NCBI GenBank assembly: GCA_963771835.1 | Contig: CAVYVA010000001.1 | Coordinates: 806,001 to 870,000, forward strand | DNA: 64,000 nt | Source: CAVQCJ01 sp963771835 | GTDB lineage: Bacteria; Actinomycetota; Actinomycetes; Prado026 | Direction of reading: 5' to 3' | Part shown: piece after piece, positions 63,630 to 64,000 of the stretch | How positions within the stretch are numbered: position 1 is the first letter of the stretch | Layout: every line of letters begins with the position of its first letter | Program-made: the position numbers and the translations under genes | The notes under the pieces: generated by a model | Database searches by the model: none | What the model was told of the DNA's origin: nothing | The model's input: only the letters and a program-made list of their open reading frames with translations

Positions 63630-64000
63630 ACGGACCTCACATCTGGTGGCGAAGCCTGTGACGGCACCGAGCAGGCTCCGTCGGCCCGCCGGGCGTCGCG
63701 GCCCGGGCAAGCGGCTCGGCGTTCTTTGGTCCAAAGCGGAGACCCTCACCTATCCGGTGTCGCGGGATCCCGCGCGGTCCACCGCGGTCATCAGGACTAA
63801 ATGCTCTGGTGAGTCCCGTCGAGCGAGTCCAATGGTGTTCTAGGCTGTCGGTCACAACGCGACGTTTCGCATAGTCGCGCCCTGCCAATGTGGCCATGCT
63901 TGCCACAACTCTGCATCGGACGTGGCAGACGAGCGAGCGATCAAACCTCCGCAGCGCACCAACATGTTCCTAGCCCTGTGTCAGGTGGTCGAGATGATCC
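63630..64000. other. Window end, no gene recognised
   Basis: About 370 bases. Open frames here (e.g. 63637-63906, minus) have no ribosome-binding site or recognisable motif. The region likely holds the upstream part of the DUF7144-type promoter and the end of a neighbour beyond the window. Confidence 0.4.

Overview
The window is high-GC DNA with dense gene packing, many GTG starts, several starts that look leaderless or translationally coupled, and protein families typical of Actinomycetota (BTAD/nSTAND WD40 regulator, DUF4235, SHOCT, DUF2252, SulP pair, DUF7144-type membrane protein, YjjI/YjjW). I read it as an actinomycete chromosome, probably facultatively anaerobic. Genus cannot be decided from this sequence. 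No rRNA, tRNA or CRISPR array was seen.

Layout. 1-1430: end of a YjjI-type glycyl radical enzyme and its YjjW-type activase. 1454-8677: small enzymes (GNAT, methyltransferase), small unknowns, and a 1403-aa BTAD-nSTAND-WD40 protein. 8728-11696: tyrosine-recombinase remnant, PIN protein, GrpB-like protein, sigma factor with a coupled membrane protein. 11970-13896: a 50-aa protein and a LacI-type regulator cassette with a visible promoter and operator. 14317-19312: FMN reductase, VOC protein, unknowns, PLP decarboxylase. 19385-22830: secreted beta-helix protein, nSTAND remnant, degenerate M48-like membrane protein. 22996-26457: acyl-CoA ligase, then DUF47/PiT phosphate transport.

26587-37144 is the metabolic core. 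A leftward, overlap-coupled operon encodes malic enzyme, a GltD-like flavoprotein-ferredoxin, pyruvate:ferredoxin oxidoreductase and a dihydroorotate-dehydrogenase-like protein. Divergent from it is an E1alpha/E1beta/free lipoyl-carrier operon. Two DosR-like (hypoxia) boxes lie between them, and a third, better one lies upstream of 63547. The pathway logic is malate to pyruvate to acetyl-CoA with reduced ferredoxin and possible electron transfer to or from NAD(P)H, which fits low-oxygen metabolism together with YjjI.

37371-51875: secreted unknown, Na+/H+ antiporter, UPF0104-type flippase-like protein, MFS exporter, small membrane proteins, PAP2/DAG-kinase-like/PAP2 genes and two SulP anion transporters. 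52198-56826: a 1542-aa secreted protein (beta-helix, PKD, purple-acid-phosphatase-like domain, PKD x4, C-terminal carbohydrate-binding-like domain). 57040-57565: second recombinase remnant. 57837-63547: leftward genes for two stress-type unknowns, an arylsulfatase, a DUF2252 protein and a DUF7144-type membrane protein.

Caution: five otherwise well-conserved genes (sigma-linked membrane protein, PFOR, DUF4235, DAG-kinase-like, DUF2252) each carry one apparent single-base indel. This suggests assembly or sequencing error as readily as real gene decay.
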